From contig CM060734.1 in NCBI GenBank assembly GCA_030704615.1, positions 45,772,042-45,836,041 of the forward strand: 64,000 bases of DNA. Direction: 5' to 3'. The notes below the pieces were generated by a model. It was not told the DNA's origin, made no database searches, and saw only the letters and a list, made by a program, of their open reading frames with translations. The translations under genes and the position numbers were made by a program. Below are positions 11,101 to 21,233 of the stretch, piece after piece. The stretch's first letter is position 1, and each line of letters starts with the position of its first letter. The DNA comes from Takakia lepidozioides (Eukaryota; Streptophyta; Takakiopsida; Takakiales; Takakiaceae).

Positions 11101-12865
11101 CAGATTTGAACCGGAGACCTTTCCCTTGATATCTCTCCCGTCGAGGCTCCAACCATTGTCCCAGGAATGCCCACTTTGCCATTTTGCTATTTTTGGGGAA
11201 TTTCCAGCGACCAAAAGTACTTGAAATTCCAAATCTCCCATGTGAAGGGCCAATCACTGCTCCAGGAAAGCCCACTTTGCTATTTTTCTCGAGTTTCCAG
11301 CGACCAAAAGTACTCAGAATTCCACATCTCCCACACCGCGGGTCCAAAAATCATGAGACCAAGCCAGTGCACCCCTCCTCATCGAGGGCTTTCCAACGGC
11401 ACCAAGCACCGGGCCTGGAGCCCCGCGGTTTGGGAGATCTCAACGACGCTACAAACAAAACAAACAAAATAAAACAAAACAAACCTCTCGCTTCATGTAT
11501 TGACTAGGGTAGCCTGTGCCATTGGCCCAAGTGTCCAATGTCATCCAAGTCCAAGTGCAATCCCCTATGTATCTAGAGACCCTCTTGTTTGGGAGATCTA
11601 GGCCTAGGGTAGCCCATGCCATTGACCCATGTGCAATCTCGTATGTATCCATGTAGAGGCCCAAGTGCGACCTCCAATGTCCAATGTCATCTAAATCCAA
11701 GTGCAATCCCCTTTGCATCCACAGACCCTGCAGTTGGGGAGATCTCCACGATCTCCACGTCATTGGTCCAACAAAGCCCACTTTGCTATTTTTGCAATCT
11801 ACCTTGTCGAGGCTTAATATATTGATATATCCACTTTGTTATTTTTTGCGAATTTCCAGCGACCAAAAGGACTTGAAATTCCAAATCTCCCACGTGATGG
11901 GCCAATCATTGCTCTAAGAAAGCCCACTTTGCTATTTTTTGAGAATTTCTAGCGACCAAAAGTACTTGAAATTCCATATCTCCCACACTGCCGGTCCAAA
12001 AATCATGAGACCAAGCCGGTGCACCCCTCCTCATCGAGGGCTTTCCAACGGCACCAAGCACCAGTGCTGGGTCCCCGCGGTTTGGGAGATCTCAACGACG
12101 CTACAAACAAAACAAACTTAAACAAAACAAAACAAAATAAACGTTTCGCTTCATGTATTGACTAGGGTAGCATGTGAGTGTCGTCTAAGTCCAAGTGCAA
12201 TCCCCTATGTATCTCGAGACCCTCGTGTTTGGGAGATCTAGGCCTAGGAGAGCATGCGCCATTGGCCCATGTGTTAAGAATTGAAATCTAAGTCCAAGTG
12301 CAATCCCCTCTGTATTCAAGTAGCATCTTCTCTGTCATGGCCCATGTGTGAAGAATTGAAATCTAAGCCCAAGTGCAATTTCTTATGTATCCAAGTGGGT
12401 CTCCTATGTCGAGGCCCAAGAGCGACCTCTAAGCCCAAGTGCAATCTTCTATTCATGTATCCAAGTGCATCTCCCATGTAGAGGCCCAAGTGTCCAGTGT
12501 CAACTAAGTCCAAGTGTAATCCCATATCTAATCATTTTTTTTTTTCCAGAGAGCCTAGACCAGATTTGAACCCGAGACCTTTCCCTTGATATCTCTCCCG
12601 TCGAGGCTCCAACCATTGTCCCAGGAATGCCCACTTTGCCATTTTTGCTATTTTTTGTGAATTTCCAGCAACCAAAAGTACTTGGAATTCTGCATCTCCC
12701 ACACCGCAGGTCCAAAAATCATGAGACCAAGCCCGTGCACCCCTCCTCGTCGAGGGCTTTCCTACGGTACCAAGCACCGGCACTGGGGCCTTGCGGTTTG
12801 GGACATCTCAACGTGACAAAACAAAACAAAACAAACAAAACAAATGTCTCGATTCATGTATTGAT
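8140..12865. repeat. array of composite repeats with tRNA-like segments
   Basis: Two modules alternate. Module A is a short, many-times repeated phrase of about 100 bp built on GGCCCAAGTG, CTATGTATCC and AGGGTAGCCTGTGCC. Module B is about 300 bp. It begins near GCCTACGACCAGATTTGAAC and runs through CCAGCGACCAAAAGTACTT and ATCATGAGACCAAGCC to an (AAACA)n tract. Module B copies lie at about 8465-8770, 9165-9305 (cut short), 10028-10330, 10505-10812, 11090-11500, 11836-12150 (lacking its left part) and 12545-12860. The copy at 11090 has an internal duplication of about 100 bp. On the minus strand the left end of module B contains GGTTCAAATC, a Pol III B-box, with TGGGACAATGG as an A-box-like string about 40 bp upstream. 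This suggests a tRNA-derived component. Open frames inside are repeat artefacts. Confidence 0.8.
9306..9490 (+). mobile_element. AT-rich insertion with SINE 3' relic inside the repeat array
   Basis: The second module B copy breaks off at about 9305 and is followed by AT-rich DNA unlike the array. Within it, TGGTTGTGGGTTCAAAG (about 9402-9418) and GGTTTCCATTAGAAGG (about 9445) match the B-box and tail region of the SINE family seen at 3655 and 50027. The array resumes at about 9498 with CTAGGGTAGCCTGTGCCG. Confidence 0.5.
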
Positions 12866-13187
12866 ATTTGCTTCATCAAAATAAACTGATTTCTGTAATA
12901 TCTATGATTATATGAAAGTTATCTGTACATATACATAAGGTGGTGCACAATTTCACCAATGTTAATTATACATTGTAGTTGATGAAAACCTCTAGGGGAA
13001 TTGGGAAAAAAAATGACCTTTTCAAAGTACACTTTTAGCGAATACGGTGTTGAGGCGTCTGTGGGGCATTTGAATTGGCGCATAAACCATGTCAGTAGGG
13101 CCAAACAAGCGCTTTAGTAGTTGTGTTAATTGTGTGAAGAAAATATTGATGGAGTGGCGTATATAAACAAGTTTAGCTGATGATGAG
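12866..13187. other. unassigned spacer between repeat array and LINE
   Basis: No gene or recognisable repeat is seen. It may include the 3' untranslated region of the minus-strand LINE. Confidence 0.4.
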
Positions 13188-13524
13188 TCATAATATTCCA
13201 TGTAAGTCAGTAATGGCAGGGGGGGGACTCATAGACGATCGATTGAGGGTCGAATATAGGGAAATGTGAATACCCTGGGGGGCTTGCCAGTAGTGATCAA
13301 TGTTAGTGTCCCATTCTTCCAAATGTTGGCCATGTGGGTGAAATTGTACTTTCCCAGTGAACCCATCTTGGTGACTCATTAAGAAGAACTTCAGAGTCCA
13401 TGTTGTAATTTGCAAAGAGCGGTTGCCTTATGCATTCTTGGAAATTGAGTGGCATAGTCTGAAAGATAGAGCCTCTGATTGTCTGCCAGGCTTTCCAGAT
13501 GGATTGCCATGGTTGAGATCCCAT
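13188..13524 (-). pseudogene. LINE ORF2 C-terminal fragment
   Basis: Two overlapping frames (13524-13303 and 13415-13188) encode a Trp-rich segment including QSIWKAWQTIRGSIF. It resembles the region downstream of reverse transcriptase in plant LINEs. A frameshift separates the two frames. Confidence 0.5.
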
Positions 13525-14150
13525 CTTGACACCATCATTTCGCCCTTGAACAATCCACCTTAGATATTTTGCCCATAGAGAATAGAGATGTAGTGGGTGG
13601 TGATGAGCCCATGAGATAGGGCTGGATCAATTTGCTCCAGGGACTGCAGCGGTGAATGAGGGTCCTTGGGATCCACTTTGCGAGAAGTGTGTAATTTGAG
13701 CCCCTGGATCGATTATCCCCGTACCCCGGTCACTTTTCTTTTGACACAATTGCTCCCAAGAAACAAGAGCCCGTCGCACCGCCTGGCTGTTGGGCTTGCA
13801 CCCCAAAAGAAGTTCCTTATGAGGGCTTTAATTCCTTGACCAAGGCAGTTCTAGGATCCCAAATAACCAAATGGATGCGAGCGGCACCTGATTTACCACC
13901 AAGGCTCTTCCCACAATGGACAACATGGCAGAACTCCAAAAAGCAAGCTTCCGTTTGAGTTTGGAGATGACCTGTTTCATTATGTCTTGCTGGGACAAAT
14001 TGAGCCCAATCTGATGACCAAGTAGTGTATGAGCATGTCCCTCCTGAAGCCAATGCAGCCCAATATCTTCCCCCCCTGGCTAGCAATGGCTCGGAGTGGA
14101 ATCGCTCTTCAAGAGAGACAGAATTCCCATTGGCTTTCTCCAGTTAATCT

Positions 14151-15575
14151 TCAAGCCAGAGCCCATGCATAAAGTTTGCAAAGCCTGCAGTGCCCTGTCA
14201 ATGTTGCTTCAGAGGTATTGTCTAGCAACATCACTGTGTCATTGGCGTACATAGAGTATTTGAGCATTTCTTGTTCGTATGTAGGTAGATGAAGCCCAAT
14301 GATGTCGTGTCTGTTGTCCAGCAGGTGTCCAAGGGAGTATGCCGCAATAAGGAAGAGAAACGAGGCGAGGGGACATTCCTGTCTCACTGATCTTGAAATG
14401 GGGAAGAAACGGGAAATGACACCATTCACCATGACCTTACTTGATGTAGACATTATAAGCAGAATGTGAACCCAAGACAAGAAAGGACCTCCCAATCCAG
14501 ATTTCTGCAAAGCTTCTAGCAAAAAGGTCCAGTCTATTGAGTCAAAGGCTTTCTCAAAATCAAGCATAAGAAAAGCCAATGGCTGGTTATTCAATGTAGC
14601 TCTATGTAATGCCTCGTGCGCCAACAAAATGTTGTTAAGGATAATGCGGTCCTTCAAGAAGCCTGTGTGATTTTTCCGGATGATCTTGGGAAGCAGTGGC
14701 TGTAACCTCAAAGCTAGGGCTTTCGCAATGATCTTATAAGTAGAGTTTAGAAACCTTATTGGGCGGTAGTTTGCCATATTATCTCTGTCTCTTTTTTTGT
14801 AGATGAGGGTGACCAGCCCTTCTGATATTTGGGACAACATCAATTCTTTCTGCAGAATGTTGTTAGCCATGAGCAGAAGCCCCCCCCCCCCACCCCCCCA
14901 TTGTGAGCCACATAACCTTGAAAAACTCTATGGGCAGACCATCCAGCCCAGGGCATTTCATGGGGGCCATGGCCTCCACAACTTGACCAAGCTCTTCCAC
15001 AATAAAATGAGCTGCCAACCTCTTTTTATCCCTGTTTGAGATGGAACAAGGGATTCCACTAAATAGGACCTCTCTGGCCTGATTAAGAAGCGGGGTGGAA
15101 GTGCGCTTTTCAAACAAGTGCTGAAAGTAAGCTGCTGCAATTGTGGCCATGGATTTGGTGTCCGTCACAGGGGTTCTTGTAGCTCCTTCGCGCAAGGCAG
15201 GAACCATAATTGCAGAGCGGCGTTGTGCAGCTTTTGTAAAAAACACTTGGACATTTTTTCACCCTTCAATGACCAATTCACTCCCGCTTCGATCCTCATG
15301 AGTTGTTCTTTGTCATGTAACAGCTGGGAGAGATTTTTCTTTGCAGCTTTATAAGAGCAGAGTTTGAGGGCCTTCCCGCCCTGATTGCAGATGGTACTGG
15401 CAGATATGAAGACACTTAGTGATAGCTTTTTGCTTGCGCAAAGATTCCTCCGCTTTTTTCTTGGAGAGACGTTAGTCTTGGTACAGGCTCCTAAGATTTT
15501 GAGCTTAGAAAGGAACAGGAGAGTGGGGGAGGAGTAATGGAGGACATTGGAGGACCAGGCACTTTGGAGGGTCAA
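14151..15575 (-). pseudogene. LINE reverse transcriptase, frameshifted
   Basis: Three successive frames cover the reverse transcriptase. The first (15575-15165) holds the pre-RT segment ending in EQLMRIEAGVNWSLKGEKMS. The second (15246-14863) carries MKCPGLDGLPIEFFKVMW. The third (14870-14151) carries LVTLIYKKRDRDNMANYRPI, AFLMLDFEKAFDSIDWTFLL and the catalytic-loop segment YSMYANDTVMLL. The first Asp of the usual Y/F-A-D-D box is Asn here, so the polymerase would be inactive even without the frameshifts. The change between second and third frames falls on a C-rich tract at about 14881-14897 (G-rich on the coding strand), a likely slippage site. Confidence 0.85.
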
Positions 15576-15639
15576 GATGACAGCAGGGTCCTTGAGGATG
15601 GAAGGATTTAGTTTGAAATAGCCCCTTCCCTACCGCTTA

Positions 15640-16405
15640 AACGTTGGGGTGGAAAGAGAAATCTGGATGCAGGTGGAGTGATCAAAGCCAGGAGGAATTG
15701 GGCTGATGGGGACCCTGCCAGACCAGCCTATTAATGCAGCAGAGCAGTACTAGAACCTATCCAAGCGGGCAAGAGACATGTTTGGCGGGGCTCTATTGTT
15801 TGACCAGGTGTACTTCAGCTCCCCTTGATTCAGGGTCGTAGCATATAGCAACCCCACAGCTGGCATACACATAGAATCCTAAGAGTTTCTCTCAGGAATA
15901 GAAAGAGGATGAGAGCTAGGGCTCATCTTCCACCATATTGAGGTCACCGCCTAACAACCAGTTCTGTATGTCTATGTGATGCAGCATTTTACTTCTAATA
16001 AGCTTCCAGAGACATTCTCTCCCCCTCATCATTGGGCACATAAACATTAATGAGACCTACCTTACCTAGAGAAAGACCAGATTTTAGGAAGACGGACTGA
16101 ACACGACCTTGCACCCAAATTTCATTGGCTGCAAGGATGGACTGAAATTATAGGGATGGGGATATCAGGATGGTTGTCCCCCCTCTAGAGTCAATGACAG
16201 TGGGGTTCCAAAAGGCAGCGGCAGCTGGCCAGATAGAACTCCCAAGAGAATCAATTTTAGATTGGTTAAGCTTGTGTTCTTGAATGAAGATAAGAGCCGA
16301 GGCATTCAGAAAACCAGAGGCCCAGTTACGGACTATTGCTCTTTCGGGAGCAGAGTGATCCGACCCAAGGCCTCTTACATTCCAACTGAGACATGAAAAA
16401 TTCAT
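15640..16405 (-). pseudogene. LINE endonuclease (APE-type), broken
   Basis: The minus strand starts with MNFSCLSWNVRGLGSD at 16405, the classic N-terminus of LINE endonucleases, followed by IFIQEHKL. Further down, in other frames, are WLLGGDLNMVEDE (about 15960-15920), SLARLDRF (about 15780-15757) and GFDHST (about 15700-15680). These correspond to the GGDFN, SRLDRF and SDH motifs of the family. The reading frame is lost near 16148. Confidence 0.8.
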
Positions 16406-16419
16406 GATCCAGAGAAATG

Positions 16420-17714
16420 AAGGCCTGTGGGGGTACCAGGACTTGTGGCCAACATGAAGAAAAAGAGAATTTGGTACGTTTACCCGAAGGTGTGAGGGTG
16501 GAAACCCATTTGAAACTAGCTGGAGGCATTTGCAGTAAAGGAAGTTTCCACATATACAATGTTGTGGACCTCGTCTTTTTATTTTTGCAGCCCGGGTGGA
16601 CTTGTAAATTGGTTTCCACTATCTTTACGCTCGGACAACCCGTCTACAGAAAGACTCCATGAAAGCGCCTCATACAGAAAGAAGACAGAAGAGGGAGAGG
16701 AGGGAGGTGTTAGATTATCCCACCAGCCTGGGAGAATCCTTTGGGGGTATGCCTGTGAGTCAGTCAAAGGAGTCCACACCCTATTATGAATGAGAGCATG
16801 CGGGACAAAGAAGACAATGGGTGAGGGTGAGTTATAAGCATGACAAATCATGCTTACCGCTGGAGGAGATTCCACCGTTTCTTCTGGCAAGATAAATGTG
16901 ATGGAGTGATGTAGCGGCGCTTTTGTGGATATATTGAAATTGTTGTCCCCATATAGCACCAGCTCCCTATGAGGGTTTTGCTCCAAGTGAGTGATTGTAA
17001 CATTGTTTAGCTCTTTTTGCTTTTGGTAGAGCTCTTCCACCCACTTCAGCCCTTCCTCCAAAAACCTGGAATAGTGCGCCCATGTCATAGGGTCTTTGAC
17101 AGATAAGACTTGCACACCCAGAGCCACTTGTTTGTCCCCCCCCCACAAGTCAAGACCTATGGCATAAATGACTGGGAGCACATGAATTATCGCCAGATCG
17201 GGATGGAAAATATTGTTTTCCACAACAATGCTTATATCTTGAACATTTTCCAAAGACATGGTCATGTTTGGGAACAATTCCCTGAGAGAGAGCATCGTCA
17301 GTTGATGAGTGTGATGTCTCTTGCATTAGTCTCATGGAGATCTTTTGCTATTTCTTCTTTGACCCATGCAGAGTTGAAACCCTCCTTATCACTGGGGATG
17401 CAGAAGTTGGTATAGTCATCCAAATAGGTGTAGACAAGAGGAGTTATGCAGATCGCCATTTTTCCCTTATGTAAGCTGTGCCCGGCCCCCACCCTGACAG
17501 AGGTCTTGCTTTGAAAGAGTGCAATTCCAGAAATGAGATTGCCAAGCTGGTGGGATGGGGGAAGGTTGGAGGGGCCCTTCCCCAAAATAGAGCCTCCCGA
17601 GTCATTTGTCGTGGAATTCTGCATTTTTACCCAGCTTCGGGCATTGCTTTTGCCTGCCAAGGAGGCATCTCTTCGGCCTCCCCTCTTAGCACTTCCTCCA
17701 CGTGTGGCGGCCAT
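16420..17714 (-). pseudogene. putative LINE ORF1 region
   Basis: Two consecutive minus-strand frames are joined by a frame change near 17297. The first starts at ATG 17714 (MAATRGGSAKRGGRRDASL), a basic N-terminus, and stops at 17298. The second runs 17295-16579 and includes WAHYSRFLEEGLKWVEELYQ. Position upstream of the endonuclease suggests ORF1, the nucleic-acid-binding protein of LINEs. No zinc knuckle or RRM is recognisable, so the assignment rests on location. Confidence 0.45.
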
Positions 17715-18974
17715 GGGATGACACGACAATGACAATGACACAACGATTAGTGAGACATACGATGATCTGGGATACAAAGTAGGTCAACAATGCAGCCAAC
17801 AACGAGTTGAAGAGATGAAGAAAGAGGGGAGATTGGAGATTTCAGGGCGGTTAGAACAAGGAGTGGGAATGCAGCCAGATCTCAGCAGAATGCAGAGGGG
17901 CGTTAGAAAATGAAAATCAGAGAGAAGGTGACCTTGTAGTGGGAATGAGGAGTGAGGCATTTCTCTCAGCATGATATCGTGTCCTTGCAGTATCCAGCAT
18001 GAGCCATTGCATAGTGAGAGTCATAAAGTATTACCTCGAAGTTGCAAAGTTATGAATACTTCCTAACAAGCAAGCCTGGAGATTGCTGTCTACGAGGGGC
18101 GGAATTGGAGCTTGCACAGACGGACCATAATAGTGCGCTGCAATCCTGTCAACGCATTAAGGGACCGGAGCCTTCCACAGTAGGTCCACAGTGACTTGGT
18201 ACATGGAAAGGCAAGAGCGATCAAGCTGGCATTGGTCAAGAGAAGCCGTCAAGCATTATAGAGATGCAGAGGGATTAAAGAGGCTGGAGGTCTCAGCGTA
18301 TGGGGGATTCCGTCAGTCTTAGTGGTCTGTGTAGAGCGTGCCAACAAGCGGGGGAAGCATCGCAGTTTGAAGCCGGCAGCTCATAAAGGGTGGCGCCGTG
18401 GAGATGAGGGTGAGGTGCGAGGGGAAGCTTCTGGAAAGGAGTGCAAAAGTAGGGTTTTTCGATTGTTCCGGTTGCAGCAGAGCGAACCAACAGAAGGTGA
18501 GAGAGCTGTCAAAGAAATGAGTTAAACGCACTGTGCTTCATTTCCTTTCATGTGAACAGCGAGGAGGTCTAGTGAGGAGATAGTAGCAAGAGTACAGGGA
18601 GTACTAGGAGGACGACCATGAGAAAAACGGCTAATTCCCTTGCCCCCTCCCCGCAACATGCGGATTTTCTACACTTGCCATTTTCGATTTTCCATTGATT
18701 CACAATATGGTTTTGCTCATCCGTACGATGCATCAAATTTAACCTTTTTCTTTCGCAATATCATTTCAAAATCTCTCCAATCCAATAAGGCTCAGTAAAT
18801 TCACTGGACGTTAAAGAAACTTTATCTTATCTTATCTTATCCATGATCATATGTCTACTAGTTTTAACCTTACTGTTCATTTTTTGACACCTAAAATTTA
18901 CTACTGCTGCCCACTAGACTGAGACTTAATGTGCAAGTGCAAGAAAGAACCATACAAGTTGGCACTTGCATTCA
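17715..18974. other. unassigned interval with dispersed repeat ends
   Basis: No gene recognised. At 18795-18841 the string CACTGGACGTTAAAGAAAC runs into a (TTATC)n tract. The related TTGGACATTAAAGAAAATTT at about 42888 and 49756 leads into TTTATC, so this looks like a SINE 3' end. At 18871-18912 lies a string (TTCATTTTTTGACACC and flanks) that recurs inverted at 63762-63803. Confidence 0.5.
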
Positions 18975-19197
18975 CTCATTAAAATTGAGCCCATTTCAGA
19001 ATGAGATTTGAGAGCAAACTGGATGTTGCACCCTCTCCGTCACAAGACTCCATTGCAGCCCCCCAACTAGTCACCACAACGCTCGCAGATGCCCATCTCG
19101 CATGGACAGAACCCCCCCCTCCCCATCCCCTCTGCAATATACCAACAAGCGTTTGAACGCTAATCACTCAATACTCTACCCAACCGAGCTACCGACT
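18975..19197 (-). mobile_element. tRNA-derived SINE candidate
   Basis: On the minus strand TAGCTCGGTTGG (19191-19180) is a close match to a tRNA A-box, and GCGTTCAAACGC (19160-19149) contains a B-box-like core. Only 19 bp separate them, shorter than in a functional tRNA, so the middle of the tRNA moiety appears deleted. The remaining body down to about 18975 is non-coding. No target-site duplication was identified. Confidence 0.4.
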
Positions 19198-19489
19198 GTT
19201 GGTTTATTTTTAGTCTCTGTCAGGCACGGATAGTCTGACATGCCTCGGCAAGGCCCTGTGCTGAGAGCTCCACAAAGGTGCTCGCTGTGCAGATTGTAGG
19301 CCATTCTGCGTTTTCCAAGCTGCATTGCGTCCAGGTTTTGTTTTGGACAATTGCAAGCCAAGTACATGAGGACGAGGTTTATGGACAGGGGGATAAGTAA
19401 GGAGTCTACCTGGAGGTGGAGGAAAATGAGCGGACATTTCGGCCCTTGGTCACATCTAGGGAGGAAGTTTCTATGGCAGGCGAATATCG

Positions 19490-19595
19490 AAAGACCCAAA
19501 ATACAGACGATGAGAAGCTTTGGATTGGATGTCTTTGTAGCCTCCTTCAACGGTGGGACAGTAAGGTGAATGTTGTCTGGCATGTTACAGCAGAA
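19490..19595 (+). pseudogene. relic of PDF-type (OSB-like) module, first half
   Basis: The translation reads TDDEKLWIGCLCSLLQRWDS, then KVNVVW. This is a diverged form of the module RDEKLWNEYFSDPSQWWDNR seen at 38512, 45035, 45305 and 47335. In those copies WWDN plus a basic tail matches the start of the PDF motif of organellar single-stranded DNA-binding (OSB) proteins. Here the second W and the aromatic/acidic core are lost. Confidence 0.45.
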
Positions 19596-20261
19596 CCAGA
19601 CGACGAGATGCATCGGAAAAGCAAGTTGATTATGGTAGCCGCGGGCTCTCTCTCTTTTTCCGAAGTATGTGAGACAACCCGAAATATCCAAAGCTTATCT
19701 TCGTCTGTATTTTGGCTTTCTGGATATTTGGCGAGACAGGTCTGTCTCTCTCTCAAGTCTTGTACTGAAAACTGCATGGCTTCTTAGACGGAACTGATTA
19801 GTCTTTCTGTCACAACTCCATTCATTCCTTTGCTTGACCTAGTCACCAACAACCTCCACAATTTGTGGAGTAAAGTCTCTCTCCCTGGAGGTTGCAGTGT
19901 CTAATGCCATGTCTGATAGCCGAAGACTATCCGATGAAAATGAAGTTAGGCATAAATCTTCCCTGAACTTGTTTCCAGTCTGTGACATGGCCGAGGACCT
20001 TAAGGATGATCTCAAGGGCCTACCTACCCTGGGCACTAGACTGAAATTTAAACTCAGGGTGGGAAGCTTACTCTGAACTAAAAACAGATGCAGAGAAGAA
20101 AAGGAGATTGTGATTGCCCAATGTGCGGGCAGCCTGAAGACAATATCCGTTTCCTGATATGGTGTCCCCGACATATTCTCACCAGGCAGTGACCCTCCTG
20201 AGGAACATCAAGAACATTCTTCCTGCACCTCTGTCCACCAACTTATCTTGAGGCTGAGACT

Positions 20262-20360
20262 AAAGCCCTGGGCCTGTTGGGGGTCTAATTGCTGGGCATC
20301 TCAGCAAATTGATGCTTATGTGAAGGGCTTTTTAGAGGATATCTGGAAATCCCAAGCTAA
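20262..20360 (+). repeat. dispersed TE-derived fragment, copy A
   Basis: Contains GAGGATATCTGGAAA and encodes YVKGFLEDIWKSQANGLYQ. Inverted relatives lie at 39400-39640 (CVKGFLEDIWKTRINCL) and 61067-61345. The conserved peptide suggests a piece of a transposable-element protein; the element class is not recognised. Confidence 0.5.
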
Positions 20361-20544
20361 TGGTCTTTATCAAGGCATGTCAACACTACCCAATACAAAG
20401 GTAGTGTCTGTTCCCTTTTGTTCCGCCCATCACAAGCTACGGCAAACATCGTCTTATGAGTACATCCTTTCCCTCAGCTTATGGTAGGTAGGGTCCTCTA
20501 AAAATTATGGATCGACATTATCAATGGCAACCCTAAGGTCGAAA

Positions 20545-20660
20545 GCTGAAAGAGGTGGGGATGGAGTGTGGGTGCAGATCAACGAGGCACCGTGGGTAGA
20601 TACCTGCAAGAAACATGCCTGGGAAGATGGCCAGTTGGAGAAACTGCAAGCAGCTGGGCA
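20545..20660 (+). pseudogene. relic of PDF-type module, second half
   Basis: Encodes GDGVWVQINEAPWVDTCKKH and AWEDGQLEKLQAAG. The DNA aligns with 45545-45665 (GGATAGAGTGTGGGTCCAGA and CCTGCATGCGTAGATGGTCA there), but the PDFKHK core is deleted. It lies about 570 bp upstream of the intact PPR gene and could be a remnant of, or alternative upstream exon for, that gene. Confidence 0.45.
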
Positions 20661-21233
20661 AAAGACTGCTGTGAGCCCTGATGAAAGGGGATTGGCAGGC
20701 CACATCTGGTATGACGGTCCTTCCGCCCTTACAGATGCAGTTCTCCTGTAATTCTGCACTTTCTTTGTCATGGGCATTCTGCCAATAGTTCTCATTATAA
20801 TTTTCAGGAGGACACCACCCATATCATCTCTAGAGTCAACGAAGGACCAGTTAGTTCTCTCCCTTTGGAAAGGAATGGAATGGAACATAAAACATTGTGT
20901 TGGGAAGGGGATTTAAAGTTACAGACAGCAGGGAAGCTATGTGCAGATCCTTAATGACACATTTTAACCAGCGTGAAGGACAATATAAACTTGTTAGAAG
21001 TGGTCATTGGCAGTTCATGGATGAAAGGATAGTAATGCTGCAACTGATGTCTTAGTTGGTACATGTTGCAAGTGTGCACCTTCATGCTGTGATATGGAAA
21101 GGTAACCAACATATATACCCCCGTTAACATGCAGCAAGGAGCCTGTTGTGCGGAAGTGTATGGAGGAGACTCGAGATGTATTCAATGAGATTGAATCTTG
21201 AGGTCTGTAACCAAGAATTCTGGGTACTGCAGG

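Larger units (their letters stand above)
13188..17714 (-). mobile_element. decayed non-LTR retrotransposon (LINE, L1-like), ORF1 to ORF2
   Basis: Minus-strand element in the expected order: a putative ORF1 region (17714 to about 16420), an apurinic-type endonuclease (16405 to about 15650), reverse transcriptase (15575-14151) and a C-terminal region (13524-13188). Every part is broken by stops or frame changes, so the copy cannot act on its own. No poly(A) end or target-site duplication could be placed with confidence, so the 3' border is approximate. Confidence 0.85.

Noticed and set aside
8347-12783. Long open frames on both strands with recurrent peptides such as GPKIMRPSRCTPP and VLLVAGNSQKIAK
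   Set aside because: They are translations of the module B repeat in several frames. The same DNA gives conserved peptides on both strands, frames are broken between copies and no domain is recognisable.
8140-12865. Regularly spaced repeats considered as a CRISPR-like array
   Set aside because: Repeats are long, diverged and irregularly spaced, and the DNA is plant nuclear.
14863-14900. Gly-rich tail GGWGGG at the end of a reverse-transcriptase frame
   Set aside because: It is a frameshift artefact of the C-tract, not a real protein end.
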